This document shows positions 1 through 7,520 of a stretch of DNA of 64,000 nucleotides, one piece after another; the stretch's first letter is position 1; every line of letters begins with the position of its first letter. Source of the stretch: Plantibacter sp050587525. GTDB taxonomy: Bacteria; Actinomycetota; Actinomycetes; Actinomycetales; Microbacteriaceae. Location: positions 248,001 through 312,000 of the forward strand of contig NZ_JBOBFT010000002.1 of assembly GCF_050587525.1 (NCBI RefSeq). The letters are read 5' to 3'. A program made the position numbers and the translations under genes. The notes under the pieces are model-generated. The model saw only the letters and a list, made by a program, of their open reading frames with translations. It did no database searches and had not been told where the DNA came from.

Positions 1-144
1 CACGAGATGGGCTTCGCGAGGGAGGTCGCCGACTCGCTCGTCTTCATGGACCAGGGCGTCGTCGTCGAGTCCGGCGATCCTCGCACGGTCCTCGCCGACC
101 CGCAGCACGCTCGGACCCGCGCGTTCCTCTCCAAGGTGCTGTAG
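1..144 (+). CDS. Amino-acid ABC transporter ATP-binding protein, C-terminal fragment
   Basis: These are the last 47 codons of a gene that begins before the window. The fragment opens at HEMGFAREVADSLVFMDQG, the switch (H-loop) histidine region typical of polar amino-acid importer ATPases of the GlnQ/HisP type. It continues VVVESGDPRTVLADPQHARTR and ends FLSKVL, the usual tail of that family. By family knowledge it would energise uptake of a polar amino acid with permease and binding-protein partners lying upstream, outside the window. A strong hairpin follows the stop codon. Substrate cannot be told from this fragment. Confidence 0.85.
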   Translation, partial: HEMGFAREVADSLVFMDQGVVVESGDPRTVLADPQHARTRAFLSKVL

Positions 145-181
145 GCGCGCTGCGCGCCCGCCCGGCGCGGTTCAGTTGGCG

Positions 182-218
182 GTTCGGGTGGGTGGGATCG
201 CTTCCCACCCACCCGAAC
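182..218. terminator. Bidirectional hairpin terminator
   Basis: A 15-bp perfect stem (GTTCGGGTGGGTGGG at 182-196 against its complement at 204-218) closes a 7-base loop. It lies between two converging genes (stops at 144 on + and 244 on -), so it probably ends transcription from both sides. There is no T-tract, as is common in high-GC actinobacteria. Confidence 0.7.
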
Positions 219-243
219 TGCGCCGTGAACCCTCGTCGTCGCT

Positions 244-1011
244 CTACCGGCGGGCGATGGCCCGTGCAACGAGCACCACGACGGTGACGGCAGCGATGCC
301 CACACCCGCGACGACCGCGATCGTGGCTGCCGGGTGCTTGCGGTACTGCTGTTCGAGTTCGTCGGCGACGGAGTCGACCGTCGACGTCACACGATCGGTC
401 GCTTCACCGACGGTGTCGCTCACAGCGTGACGGACGTCGTCCGCGGCCGATTGCACGGCGTCCTGTGCTTTCGCGGCGGCGTGCTGGCCGTCGGCGACCG
501 CGTTCTTGGCGGCGTCCCGAACCCCCGCCACTCCGTCCTTCACCGCGCCGGTCGCGCCGCTCACACCGTCGGCCGCAGCGTGGGTGACGCCGTCGACTCC
601 GTCCTTCACAGCGTGCTTGGCGTCGTCGACCCCGCCGACGACTGCCGCTTTCGCGTCCTTCACGCCGTCTTGCACCGCGTTCTTGGCACCTGACACGCCC
701 TCCTTCACGGCGTTCTTGGCATCCGCGGCGCCCTCCTTCACAGCGTTCTTCGCATCCGCGGCGCCGTCCTTCACGGCGTTCTTGGCATCGGCCGCGCCGT
801 CCTTCACGGCGTCCTTCGCATCACCGATGCCGTCGGCCGCCGCGCGTTTGGCTCCGCGAACGCCGTCGGAGACCGCCTGCGTCGCATCGCCGACACCGTC
901 TTTCACGGCCTCCGCGCCGTGCTTCGCTGCCTCTGCGCCGTCTTTCACCGCATCCGCTCCGTGCTTCGCTGCTGCTGCTGCCTGGTCCCGTGCGTCGTCG
1001 TGTTCAGCCAT
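244..1011 (-). CDS. LEA-like 11-residue-repeat protein with C-terminal membrane anchor
   Basis: The 255-residue protein consists almost entirely of an alanine/lysine/aspartate 11-residue repeat of the form DAKNAVKDGAA, running from about residue 10 to 190, which should form a long amphipathic helix. The pattern resembles group-3 LEA and apolipoprotein-like repeats. A spacer (residues about 190-220) leads to one hydrophobic segment (TIAVVAGVGIAAVTVVVLVA) and a basic end, like the DUF883/YqjD anchor. The ATG at 1011 is chosen because AAGGAG precedes it; the reading frame stays open further upstream, but no ribosome site was seen there. A role in membrane or desiccation protection is only inference from the repeat. 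The repeats make the gene prone to length change by recombination. Confidence 0.8.
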   Translation of the reverse strand: MAEHDDARDQAAAAAKHGADAVKDGAEAAKHGAEAVKDGVGDATQAVSDGVRGAKRAAADGIGDAKDAVKDGAADAKNAVKDGAADAKNAVKEGAADAKNAVKEGVSGAKNAVQDGVKDAKAAVVGGVDDAKHAVKDGVDGVTHAAADGVSGATGAVKDGVAGVRDAAKNAVADGQHAAAKAQDAVQSAADDVRHAVSDTVGEATDRVTSTVDSVADELEQQYRKHPAATIAVVAGVGIAAVTVVVLVARAIARR

Positions 1012-1124
1012 GTCCGCTCCTTGTCCGTCTCGTCGAGTCTCGTCCTCGTGGGCTTTCCCGTCGAGTGTCGAATACGTTCTCACAGGTAGGACGGACCCAT
1101 CGCCCCCTTCGTCACGTGGGGTTG

Positions 1125-1214
1125 CACAATTCAGGAACATCCGCACAATTCAGGAGGATTCCGCGCGACACACCGGTCGATCGTCCTGAATTGTGCACAT
1201 CATCCTGAATTGTG
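1125..1214. repeat. Nested palindromic element, family A
   Basis: Two copies of CACAATTCAGGA (1125-1136, 1144-1155) are mirrored by two copies of TCCTGAATTGTG (1184-1195, 1203-1214), giving a two-step cruciform. The centre holds GCGACACACCGG, a motif shared with other copies in the window. It sits in the 248-base gap between the 1011 start and the 1260 stop of tandem minus-strand genes, so it could also end the HAD transcript. Confidence 0.85.
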
Positions 1215-1259
1215 AAACCCCTGGTGGGAGGGATAAGCCGGGATACGACGACGGGACGG

Positions 1260-1916
1260 TCAGAGCACGACGGTCAAGGCGCCGCCCGGCCCGGCGGTCA
1301 CCGTCACGGCCCGGTAGTCGGGAATGCGCGGAAGGCCGTCGGTGATCTCGCCCGCGTAGTCGCCAACGACCACGACCTGCATGCCGGCAGCGACCCCGGC
1401 GCGCAGGCCTGCATCGGCGTCCTCGAACACGACGACGTCTGCCGGTTCCAACCCCAGCCGAGCTGCGGCCGCAAGGTATCCCTGCGGGTCGGGCTTGCCC
1501 GACGTCACGTCCTCGGCGGCGACGATGACCGGCGGGATCGGGATGCCGACGACGCCCATGCGCGCCCGAGCGAGTTCACCGGGCGCCGACGTCACGAGAC
1601 CGACCACAGCGGAGGGCAGCGATGCGACGAACGCGGCGGCCCCCGGGATCTCGACGATGCCCTCCGTCATCGACATCTCCTCGGCGATGAGCGATGTCAC
1701 CTCGAGGTCGACGTCGATTCCGGGGGTTCCGTACACGGCGATCGTCTCGGACGCCCGTCGTCCGTGTGCGAACGCGAGCAGTTCGGCCGGTTCAGCGCCG
1801 TGACGCACAGCGAACGCCGACCACACGATCTCGACGACGGAGGTGGAGTCGACGAGTGTGCCGTCCATGTCGAACAGCACCCCGTTCACGGTCAATGTGG
1901 TGCGTGCTTCGCTCAT
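1260..1916 (-). CDS. HAD-superfamily phosphatase
   Basis: The 218-residue protein has all four HAD motifs. The nucleophile motif is FDMDGTLVDST (Asp16 and Asp18), motif II is LVTSAP, the lysine is in GKPDPQGY, and motif IV is VFEDADAGLRAG. A cap domain lies between motifs I and II, as in beta-phosphoglucomutase-like and sugar-phosphatase members. It should hydrolyse a small phosphate ester in the cytoplasm; the substrate cannot be read from sequence. The ATG at 1916 is preferred over one 21 bases upstream because GGAG lies 9 bases before it, while the upstream ATG has no ribosome site and abuts a palindrome. The gene stands alone between two palindromic elements. Confidence 0.88.
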   Translation of the reverse strand: MSEARTTLTVNGVLFDMDGTLVDSTSVVEIVWSAFAVRHGAEPAELLAFAHGRRASETIAVYGTPGIDVDLEVTSLIAEEMSMTEGIVEIPGAAAFVASLPSAVVGLVTSAPGELARARMGVVGIPIPPVIVAAEDVTSGKPDPQGYLAAAARLGLEPADVVVFEDADAGLRAGVAAGMQVVVVGDYAGEITDGLPRIPDYRAVTVTAGPGGALTVVL

Positions 1917-1938
1917 CCGCCCATTCTCCAGCAACATC

Positions 1939-2003
1939 CCGCCGAGGTGAGGCTTCCGGTTGTTCTGGAGGCGCTTGGACGACCGGAAGCCTCACCTCGG
2001 CGG
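1939..2003. repeat. Palindromic element, family D, copy 1
   Basis: A perfect 21-bp inverted repeat with core GAGGTGAGGCTTCCGG lies at 1939-1959 and 1983-2003. The arms are identical to those of the copy at 19121-19185; only the loop differs. It lies between the HAD gene start and the end of the Asp23-type operon, so it could act as that operon's terminator. Confidence 0.85.
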
Positions 2004-2046
2004 ATAGGGGATGGGGACGAGGCGGGCCGGGCATCAGGTCAGCGGG

Positions 2047-2673
2047 TCAGCGGAGGACCCGGTGCGGAGCGGCAGCCCGGAAGCCGCCACCGAGCTCGAC
2101 CAGTACGGGGAGCTCGACACCGAGCAGAGCGTCGAGCGATTCGACGGCGGCGCCGACGGTCTCGACGGCCGTTCGCGGCGACACGCCACGACGGCACGTG
2201 AGGGCGACCTTGAGCGCACGTTCCCGCCCGGCTTCCCAGGCCGATACCCGCACCGCGGAGAATGCGGCGGTGTCGGCGAGCGCATCGCCGAGTGCGCGCG
2301 CGACGACATCGGCTTCGAGCACGACCTCGCCGTGCTCCGCCGGGGCGCGATGCACGAGGTTCGTCCGCCCACGGCCCTGACGGAGCACGAACGCGACGAG
2401 GAGCGCAGCGACCAGCGCGAGGAGCACGACACCGACGACGGGAGCGACCATGGGTGTGGGATCCACGTCTCCGACGACTCCCGGCACGGCCGAGAACGGG
2501 TTCCAGGAGAACCAGCCGGCGATCGTGTCGAGGACCGCAGCGCGATCGTCCCGCCACCAGTCGGCGACGAACGGAACGGTCACGACGGCGAGCGCTGCAG
2601 CACCGAGCGCGACGAGCACGAGGCCGACGATGAAGAGCAGCAGACGGTTCAGCCCGCGATTGGTGGAGTTCAT
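2047..2673 (-). CDS. amaP: AmaP-like Asp23 membrane anchor protein
   Basis: This 208-residue protein has two hydrophobic segments, at about 9-36 and 77-100 (MVAPVVGVVLLALVAALLVA). A charged C-terminal cytoplasmic domain follows, with an Asp23-like beta pattern (EVVLEADVVARALGDALAD, ERALKVALTCRRGVSP). The layout matches AmaP, which anchors Asp23 at the membrane in staphylococci. It is the last of five overlapping genes (4547 to 2047) and its ATG overlaps the stop of the DUF6286 gene by 4 bases. The AmaP name rests on topology and neighbours rather than a single diagnostic motif. Confidence 0.75.
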   Translation of the reverse strand: MNSTNRGLNRLLLFIVGLVLVALGAAALAVVTVPFVADWWRDDRAAVLDTIAGWFSWNPFSAVPGVVGDVDPTPMVAPVVGVVLLALVAALLVAFVLRQGRGRTNLVHRAPAEHGEVVLEADVVARALGDALADTAAFSAVRVSAWEAGRERALKVALTCRRGVSPRTAVETVGAAVESLDALLGVELPVLVELGGGFRAAAPHRVLR

Positions 2674-3431
2674 TGTCCGACCTTCCCGTTCGTCGAGATC
2701 GTGGTGGCGACGCGCAGCGGCGGCTGGAGCGCGAAGGCGTCGAGGTCGGCGGCGACCGCGCGATCGACCGCGTCACGGTCGACGGCGATGCCGCTCGCCG
2801 GTGTGATGCGGATGCCGACGGTGCGGCGCCCGACGGCGACCACGGTGCCGTCCGGATGCGTCGACGCCGTGGCGGAGGCGCGCTGCGCGAGTGCCGAGGC
2901 GATGACCTCGTCGTCGACGACGGCGAGGACGCGGTCGGTCGCGAGCACGTGCCGATGGTGACGACCGGGGCCGATGGCGAGGCCGAGCAGCACGAGGCCG
3001 AGCAGCAGGACGACCGCGCCGGAGACGCCGAGGATCGCCGGCTGCGTCGTCGGGAGGCTGGCGGCCGCCGACGGGATGTCGCCCGGCGCGACGAGGAGCG
3101 GCGGAACGCCGACGAGGGCGAGCACCGTCTCGACCGCGATCCAGACGGCGACGATGACGAGAGCTATCGCGATGACGATCGCAGCCGTCGACCTCGGCGA
3201 GTGGAGTTCTCGACGCACGAGGCGGCGCAGGAGCGGCGTCGAAGCGGGCGATGGGGTCGGGGTCGGCGCGGTCCGGTTCGGCGCTGCGGAACCCGACGCG
3301 GCCGGACTGGACCCGGTCGCGGGCGACCCGGTCGACTCGGTGACCGGCGCCCCGTCCGCCACGCTCGTCGCAACGGGGCCGTCTGACCCGCCAGGCCCGC
3401 CAGACAGCATCGGAACGTCGTCGCTCGTCAT
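2670..3431 (-). CDS. DUF6286-type membrane protein
   Basis: This 253-residue protein starts with a Pro/Ser/Gly-rich cytoplasmic stretch (about 1-68). Two membrane segments follow (AAIVIAIALVIVAVWIAVET and AILGVSGAVVLLLGLVLLGL), then a compact domain ending in PPLRVATTISTNGKVGQ. This is the pattern of actinobacterial DUF6286 proteins, which are found with Asp23 genes. Its function is unknown. Four-base ATGA overlaps join it to the genes on both sides, so it is translationally coupled within the operon and probably part of the same envelope complex. Confidence 0.72.
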   Translation of the reverse strand: MTSDDVPMLSGGPGGSDGPVATSVADGAPVTESTGSPATGSSPAASGSAAPNRTAPTPTPSPASTPLLRRLVRRELHSPRSTAAIVIAIALVIVAVWIAVETVLALVGVPPLLVAPGDIPSAAASLPTTQPAILGVSGAVVLLLGLVLLGLAIGPGRHHRHVLATDRVLAVVDDEVIASALAQRASATASTHPDGTVVAVGRRTVGIRITPASGIAVDRDAVDRAVAADLDAFALQPPLRVATTISTNGKVGQ

Positions 3432-3895
3432 GAGACCCGTCCTCTCCGGGCCGTCTCGATCCCGCTCACACGCACGACGACCCTGGTCACCCTGGACCCG
3501 GACAACGCTTCGAGCTTCGCTCCGATGGCGCCCGTCGCCTCGCCCGCCCGGTCGAGGATCGAGCCACCGGATCGTGCCACGACGTCCGGCGCCGCGGCGA
3601 TGAGTCCGAGCGGTGGAACGCGCATGGGCGAGGTGACGACGAGGGCGAGGGCGCCGCGGTCGTCGGCGAGTGAGACGGTCACGCGACCCGCGGGAACCCC
3701 GAGCGTCTCGGCCGCGATGGCCACCGCGACGTGTTCGAGGGCTTTCGCCGCGATGCGCGTCCGGCCGGGGCCGCCGGATGGGAGCCCACCGGACGACGGC
3801 CCGCCCGACATGTTCCCGCCGGCTGAGCCTTCGCTGTTCGGCGGCCCCGCGAGGGCGTCGGGCGCGCCTCCGCGATCGAGGACGGTGGACATCAT
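3428..3895 (-). CDS. Second Asp23/Gls24-family protein
   Basis: This 155-residue protein has a disordered Gly/Pro/Ser N-terminus (about 1-45). A C-terminal Asp23-like domain follows: AKALEHVAVAIAAETLGVP, a strand pair ending ALALVVTSPM, then a helix and the strand VTRVVVRVSGIE. It differs from the 4080-4547 paralogue in lacking the long conserved helix with REVRGVHALGG. The start at 3895 overlaps the stop of the upstream small gene, and a second ATG follows at once, so the start is uncertain by one codon. It probably works with its paralogue and AmaP at the membrane. Confidence 0.72.
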   Translation of the reverse strand: MMSTVLDRGGAPDALAGPPNSEGSAGGNMSGGPSSGGLPSGGPGRTRIAAKALEHVAVAIAAETLGVPAGRVTVSLADDRGALALVVTSPMRVPPLGLIAAAPDVVARSGGSILDRAGEATGAIGAKLEALSGSRVTRVVVRVSGIETARRGRVS

Positions 3896-4083
3896 GAGGA
3901 CACGCGCTTCCCGCGCACGGCGTCGACGATGGCGCGGAAGTCCGTCTGCCCCGTGACGATGCGTGCGACGACGGCGCCGACCCCCATCGCGACGGCGACG
4001 AAGACGAACGCCCAGAACCCGAAGGCGACCCAGCTGATCGCCAGGACCGCCCCGATCAGGATGCCGATGCTGGTCGCGGTCAC
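3892..4083 (-). CDS. Small DUF2273-type membrane protein
   Basis: This 63-residue protein is almost all membrane: two hydrophobic stretches (residues 4-24 and 25-43) and a short basic tail ending GKRVSS. Size, topology and position directly after an Asp23 gene fit the DUF2273 family, which accompanies Asp23 and AmaP in Firmicutes. The GTG start overlaps the Asp23 stop (GTGA), and its own stop overlaps the next start. It is probably a structural member of the Asp23 membrane assembly. Confidence 0.75.
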   Translation of the reverse strand: MTATSIGILIGAVLAISWVAFGFWAFVFVAVAMGVGAVVARIVTGQTDFRAIVDAVRGKRVSS

Positions 4084-4547
4084 AGGACTCGCGCCTCGGC
4101 TTCCTGGTCCTCGTCATCGGAGGGGATGAAGACGTCGCTGACGGTCACGTTGACCTCGGGGACCTCCATGCCGACGAACTGTTCGATCGCGCGGATGATG
4201 GATGCGCGCACCTCGCCGGCGACGAGTTGCAGGTCGACGGGGTAGTCGGCGACGATCACGACGTCGACGGCCACCTGTGTCTCGCCCACCTCGACACGGA
4301 TGCCCTGCGAGAGGTCGGAGGAACCGATGGCGTCGCGGATCGCTCCGAAGGCGCGAGCCGCTCCGCCGCCGAGCGCGTGGACGCCACGGACTTCACGAGC
4401 GGCGATGCCTGCGATCTTCGCGATGACGCCGTCGTCGATGACGGTCGTGCCGAAGGAGGAGGTGTCGGCGATGACGGTGCCGTCGGCGGGGCGGCCCTTC
4501 GAGACGGTGGGCTTCGGGATGCTGGGGGTGTTGGTCGTGTTCGACAT
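4080..4547 (-). CDS. Asp23/Gls24-family envelope stress protein
   Basis: This 155-residue protein opens the operon. After about 27 polar residues it has the Asp23 core: VIDDGVIAKIAGIAAREVRG, ARAFGAIRDAIG, IRVEVGETQVAVDVVIVADY, then EVNVTVSDVFIPSDD. In Firmicutes the family forms a membrane-associated layer recruited by AmaP. The ATG at 4547 is chosen because GAAAGG lies 7 bases upstream; an in-frame ATG at 4619 lacks a ribosome site. Its promoter must lie in the 240-base gap shared with divergent purL. Confidence 0.85.
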   Translation of the reverse strand: MSNTTNTPSIPKPTVSKGRPADGTVIADTSSFGTTVIDDGVIAKIAGIAAREVRGVHALGGGAARAFGAIRDAIGSSDLSQGIRVEVGETQVAVDVVIVADYPVDLQLVAGEVRASIIRAIEQFVGMEVPEVNVTVSDVFIPSDDEDQEAEARVL

Positions 4548-4787
4548 GGTGTCGCCTTTCTCGGTCGTCCGGTCGAGGGATTCGATCGGCGCTTCGGTGA
4601 TAGGACGCAGCCGTCGCATCGTTCGTCACGGGTGGGCGGGAAGCTCGTGAAGCCGCCGAGAATCGTGCATCGGACCGTGACGAATCGGCCGCGACGACCG
4701 ACGCGGCACCGAGGAACTCGTGGAGAGCGCACGCCGCTAAGATTGATGGGTCCGGCATCCCCCCTCTTCCTTTGGAGTCCTGCCCTC

Positions 4788-7139
4788 GTGACGACCACCA
4801 CCCCCAGCGCCGATGCGACCAATGCGACCGCTGTCGCCGACACCGTCGACAACGCCATCGCCACCCCCGACCGCGAGCAGCCGTACGGCGCACTCGGCCT
4901 GAAGGCGGACGAGTACGCGAAGATCCGCGAGATCCTCGGGCGCCGTCCCACGAGCGGCGAGCTCGCCATGTACTCGGTCATGTGGAGCGAGCACTGCTCC
5001 TACAAGTCGAGCAAGACCTACCTCCGTCAGTTCGGTCAGAAGGTCACGCCGGAGATGAAGAAGAACCTCATGGTCGGCATGGGGGAGAACGCGGGCGTCG
5101 TCGACGTCGGCGAGGGCTGGGCAGTCACCTTCAAGGTGGAGAGCCACAACCACCCGAGCTACATCGAACCGTTCCAGGGTGCGGCGACGGGTGTCGGCGG
5201 CATCGTCCGCGACATCATCTCGATGGGTGCACGCCCGGTCGCGATCATGGATCAGCTGCGGTTCGGCGACATCGACCACCCCGACACCGCGCGCGTCGTC
5301 CACGGCGTGACGGCCGGCATCTCCTCGTACGGCAACTGCCTCGGCCTGCCGAACATCGGCGGCGAGACCTACTTCGACAAGGTGTACCAGGGCAACCCGC
5401 TCGTCAACGCCCTGTCGGTCGGTGTCCTCCGCCACGAGGACCTCCGCCTCGCGAACGCGTCCGGCGTCGGCAACAAGATCGTCCTCTTCGGTGCGCGCAC
5501 GGGCGGCGACGGCATCGGCGGCGCATCGATCCTCGCTTCGGACTCGTTCGACGCGAACGGCCCGACGAAGCGTCCCGCCGTGCAGGTCGGCGACCCGTTC
5601 GCCGAGAAGGTGCTCATCGAGTGCTGCCTCGAGCTCTACCGCGACAGCCTCGTCGAGGGCATCCAGGACCTCGGTGCCGCCGGGATCTCCTGCGCCACGA
5701 GCGAGCTGGCCGCGAACGGCGACGGCGGCATGTTCGTCGAGCTCTCGCACGTGCTGCTGCGCGACCCCTCGCTCACGCCTGAGGAGATCCTCATGTCCGA
5801 GTCGCAGGAGCGCATGATGGCGGTCGTCGAACCGGGCAAGCTCGACGCATTCCTCGCCGTCACCTCGAAGTGGGACGTCGAGACGTCGGTTCTCGGTGAG
5901 GTCACGGACACGGGTCGCCTCGTCATCAACTGGCACGGCGAAGAGATCGTGAACGTGGACCCGTCCACGGTCGCCGTCGACGGTCCCGTCTACGAGCGCC
6001 CCGTCGCCTACCCCACGTGGATCGATGCACTGCAGGCCGACAAGGCCGAGGACCTCCCCCGCGCGACCGATGCCGCCGAGCTCAAGGACCAGTTCCTCGC
6101 GCTCCTCGGTTCGGCGAACCTCGCGGACAAGAGCTGGATCACGAACCAGTACGACTACTACGTCATGGGCAACACGGCCCTGTCGTTCCCCGACGACGGC
6201 GGCATGATCCGCGTCGACGAGGAGTCCGGCCTCGGGTTCGCGATCGCGACGGACGCCAACGGCCGTTACTGCCAGCTCGACCCGCGTCAGGGTGCGCGCC
6301 TGGCTCTCGCAGAGGCCTACCGCAACGTCGCCGTCACCGGTGCCGTTCCGGCGGCGGTCACGGACTGCCTCAACTTCGGTTCGCCGGAGAACCCCGAGGT
6401 CATGTGGCAGTTCTCGGAGGCCGTCGAAGGCCTGTCGGACGGTTGCCTCGAACTCGGCATCCCGGTCACCGGCGGCAACGTCTCGTTCTACAACCAGACG
6501 GGCGACGTCCCGATCTTCCCGACCCCCGTCGTCGGAGTGCTCGGCGTCATCGATGACGTGGCCCGCCGCGTCCCGAGCGGTTGGCAGGACGAGGGCGACA
6601 ACATCTACCTCCTCGGCACGACCTCGGCGGAACTGTCCGGTTCGGCATGGGCCGGCACGATCCACGACCACCTCGGCGGTCTGCCGCCCGCGGTCGACCT
6701 GGCCCGTGAACAGGACCTCGCCGGCCTACTGCACGCCGGTGCGCACGAAGCCCTCATCGCTTCCGCCCACGACCTCTCCGACGGCGGCCTCGCGCAGGCT
6801 CTCGCCGAGAGCGTCATGCGCTTCGGCGTCGGCGCCCGCATCTTCCTCGGCGAGCTGCTGCAGCGCGACGGCGTCGACCTCACGACGGCCCTCTTCTCGG
6901 AATCGACGGGCCGTGTGCTCGTGTCGGTTCCGCGTGAGGACGATGTGAAGTTCCGCGGTCTGTGCGAAGGCCGCGGCTACCCGGTCATCCGCATCGGTGT
7001 GACGGACGCCTCCGCCGCCGATGCAGACGCCACCGAGCCCGTGCTCGAAGTGCAGGACGTCTTCACGGTCTCCGTGTCGGAGCTCCGCACGGTGTCGAAG
7101 AGCGTGCTCCCGGCCCGCTTCGGCGCGACGGTCGGCTAG
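4788..7139 (+). CDS. purL: Phosphoribosylformylglycinamidine synthase, large subunit PurL
   Basis: The 783-residue protein is the stand-alone PurL of the PurL/PurQ/PurS enzyme. It converts FGAR and PurQ-derived ammonia to FGAM at the cost of ATP in purine synthesis. Diagnostic stretches are MYSVMWSEHCSYKSSKTYL, VTFKVESHNHPSYIEPFQG, GGIVRDIISMGARPVAIMD, GNCLGLPNIGGE, CLNFGSPENPEVMW, and AHDLSDGGLAQALAE near the C-terminus. Length fits the small-type family. A GTG start at 4788 is preferred because GGAG sits 10 bases before it; an in-frame ATG at 4746 is possible. PurQ and PurS are not in the window. It is divergent from the Asp23 operon. Confidence 0.96.
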   Translation: MTTTTPSADATNATAVADTVDNAIATPDREQPYGALGLKADEYAKIREILGRRPTSGELAMYSVMWSEHCSYKSSKTYLRQFGQKVTPEMKKNLMVGMGENAGVVDVGEGWAVTFKVESHNHPSYIEPFQGAATGVGGIVRDIISMGARPVAIMDQLRFGDIDHPDTARVVHGVTAGISSYGNCLGLPNIGGETYFDKVYQGNPLVNALSVGVLRHEDLRLANASGVGNKIVLFGARTGGDGIGGASILASDSFDANGPTKRPAVQVGDPFAEKVLIECCLELYRDSLVEGIQDLGAAGISCATSELAANGDGGMFVELSHVLLRDPSLTPEEILMSESQERMMAVVEPGKLDAFLAVTSKWDVETSVLGEVTDTGRLVINWHGEEIVNVDPSTVAVDGPVYERPVAYPTWIDALQADKAEDLPRATDAAELKDQFLALLGSANLADKSWITNQYDYYVMGNTALSFPDDGGMIRVDEESGLGFAIATDANGRYCQLDPRQGARLALAEAYRNVAVTGAVPAAVTDCLNFGSPENPEVMWQFSEAVEGLSDGCLELGIPVTGGNVSFYNQTGDVPIFPTPVVGVLGVIDDVARRVPSGWQDEGDNIYLLGTTSAELSGSAWAGTIHDHLGGLPPAVDLAREQDLAGLLHAGAHEALIASAHDLSDGGLAQALAESVMRFGVGARIFLGELLQRDGVDLTTALFSESTGRVLVSVPREDDVKFRGLCEGRGYPVIRIGVTDASAADADATEPVLEVQDVFTVSVSELRTVSKSVLPARFGATVG

Positions 7140-7165
7140 GCCCGAGCGCCCTCGACAGCAGTGCT

Positions 7166-7196
7166 CGTCCGCCGCATCCGCAGGGTACGGCGGACG
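7166..7196 (+). terminator. Terminator after purL
   Basis: The sequence CGTCCGCCG at 7166-7174 pairs with CGGCGGACG at 7188-7196 around a 13-base loop, 26 bases after the purL stop. The stem is GC-only and no T-tract follows. Confidence 0.55.
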
Positions 7197-7520
7197 TCTG
7201 CGTTCCGGGGCGGCACAGGCGCCCGTGCAGGGAAGTGCGCCTGGAGAGCAGATACCCGAAACCCACTCACCAGGCGCGACCGTTGCGAACAACGGACCAG
7301 CTTGCTCCGACGATCCGGCAGCTGCACGGACTGAACCCGAATCAGTCCGCCGCCGATTCCGGAGTCGGGACCACAAGCATCCCGTTAAATATACCAATAC
7401 CGGGAACTCCAGGCGACACGTGAGCCCGGCGTGGTCATCGGACGTGCCTCAGGCAGCGGATGGGCGACGCGGGACGACCGCGCAGCGCAGACGCTCAGCG
7501 CAACCGTGCAGGTCAGCCGT
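7197..7520. other. Gene-free gap after purL
   Basis: No convincing gene was found here. The only feature is a short AT-rich patch near 7385-7400 (TTAAATATACCAATACC) in otherwise GC-rich DNA, which could be a promoter for an unseen transcript. No RNA gene fold was recognised. Confidence 0.4.

Noticed and set aside
506..1189. A 227-codon plus-strand frame opposite the LEA-like gene
   Set aside because: It is Ala/Ser/Pro low complexity produced by reading the repeat backwards. The minus strand has the ribosome site and the membrane anchor.
1125..1214. Possible CRISPR repeats
   Set aside because: The units face each other as inverted arms with no regular spacers and no cas genes; the pattern is a cruciform element.
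4737..6671. A 644-codon open frame on the minus strand opposite purL
   Set aside because: It is the antisense of a clear PurL. Its product is a charged Arg/Asp/Val mix without any domain, as expected from reading GC-rich codons backwards.
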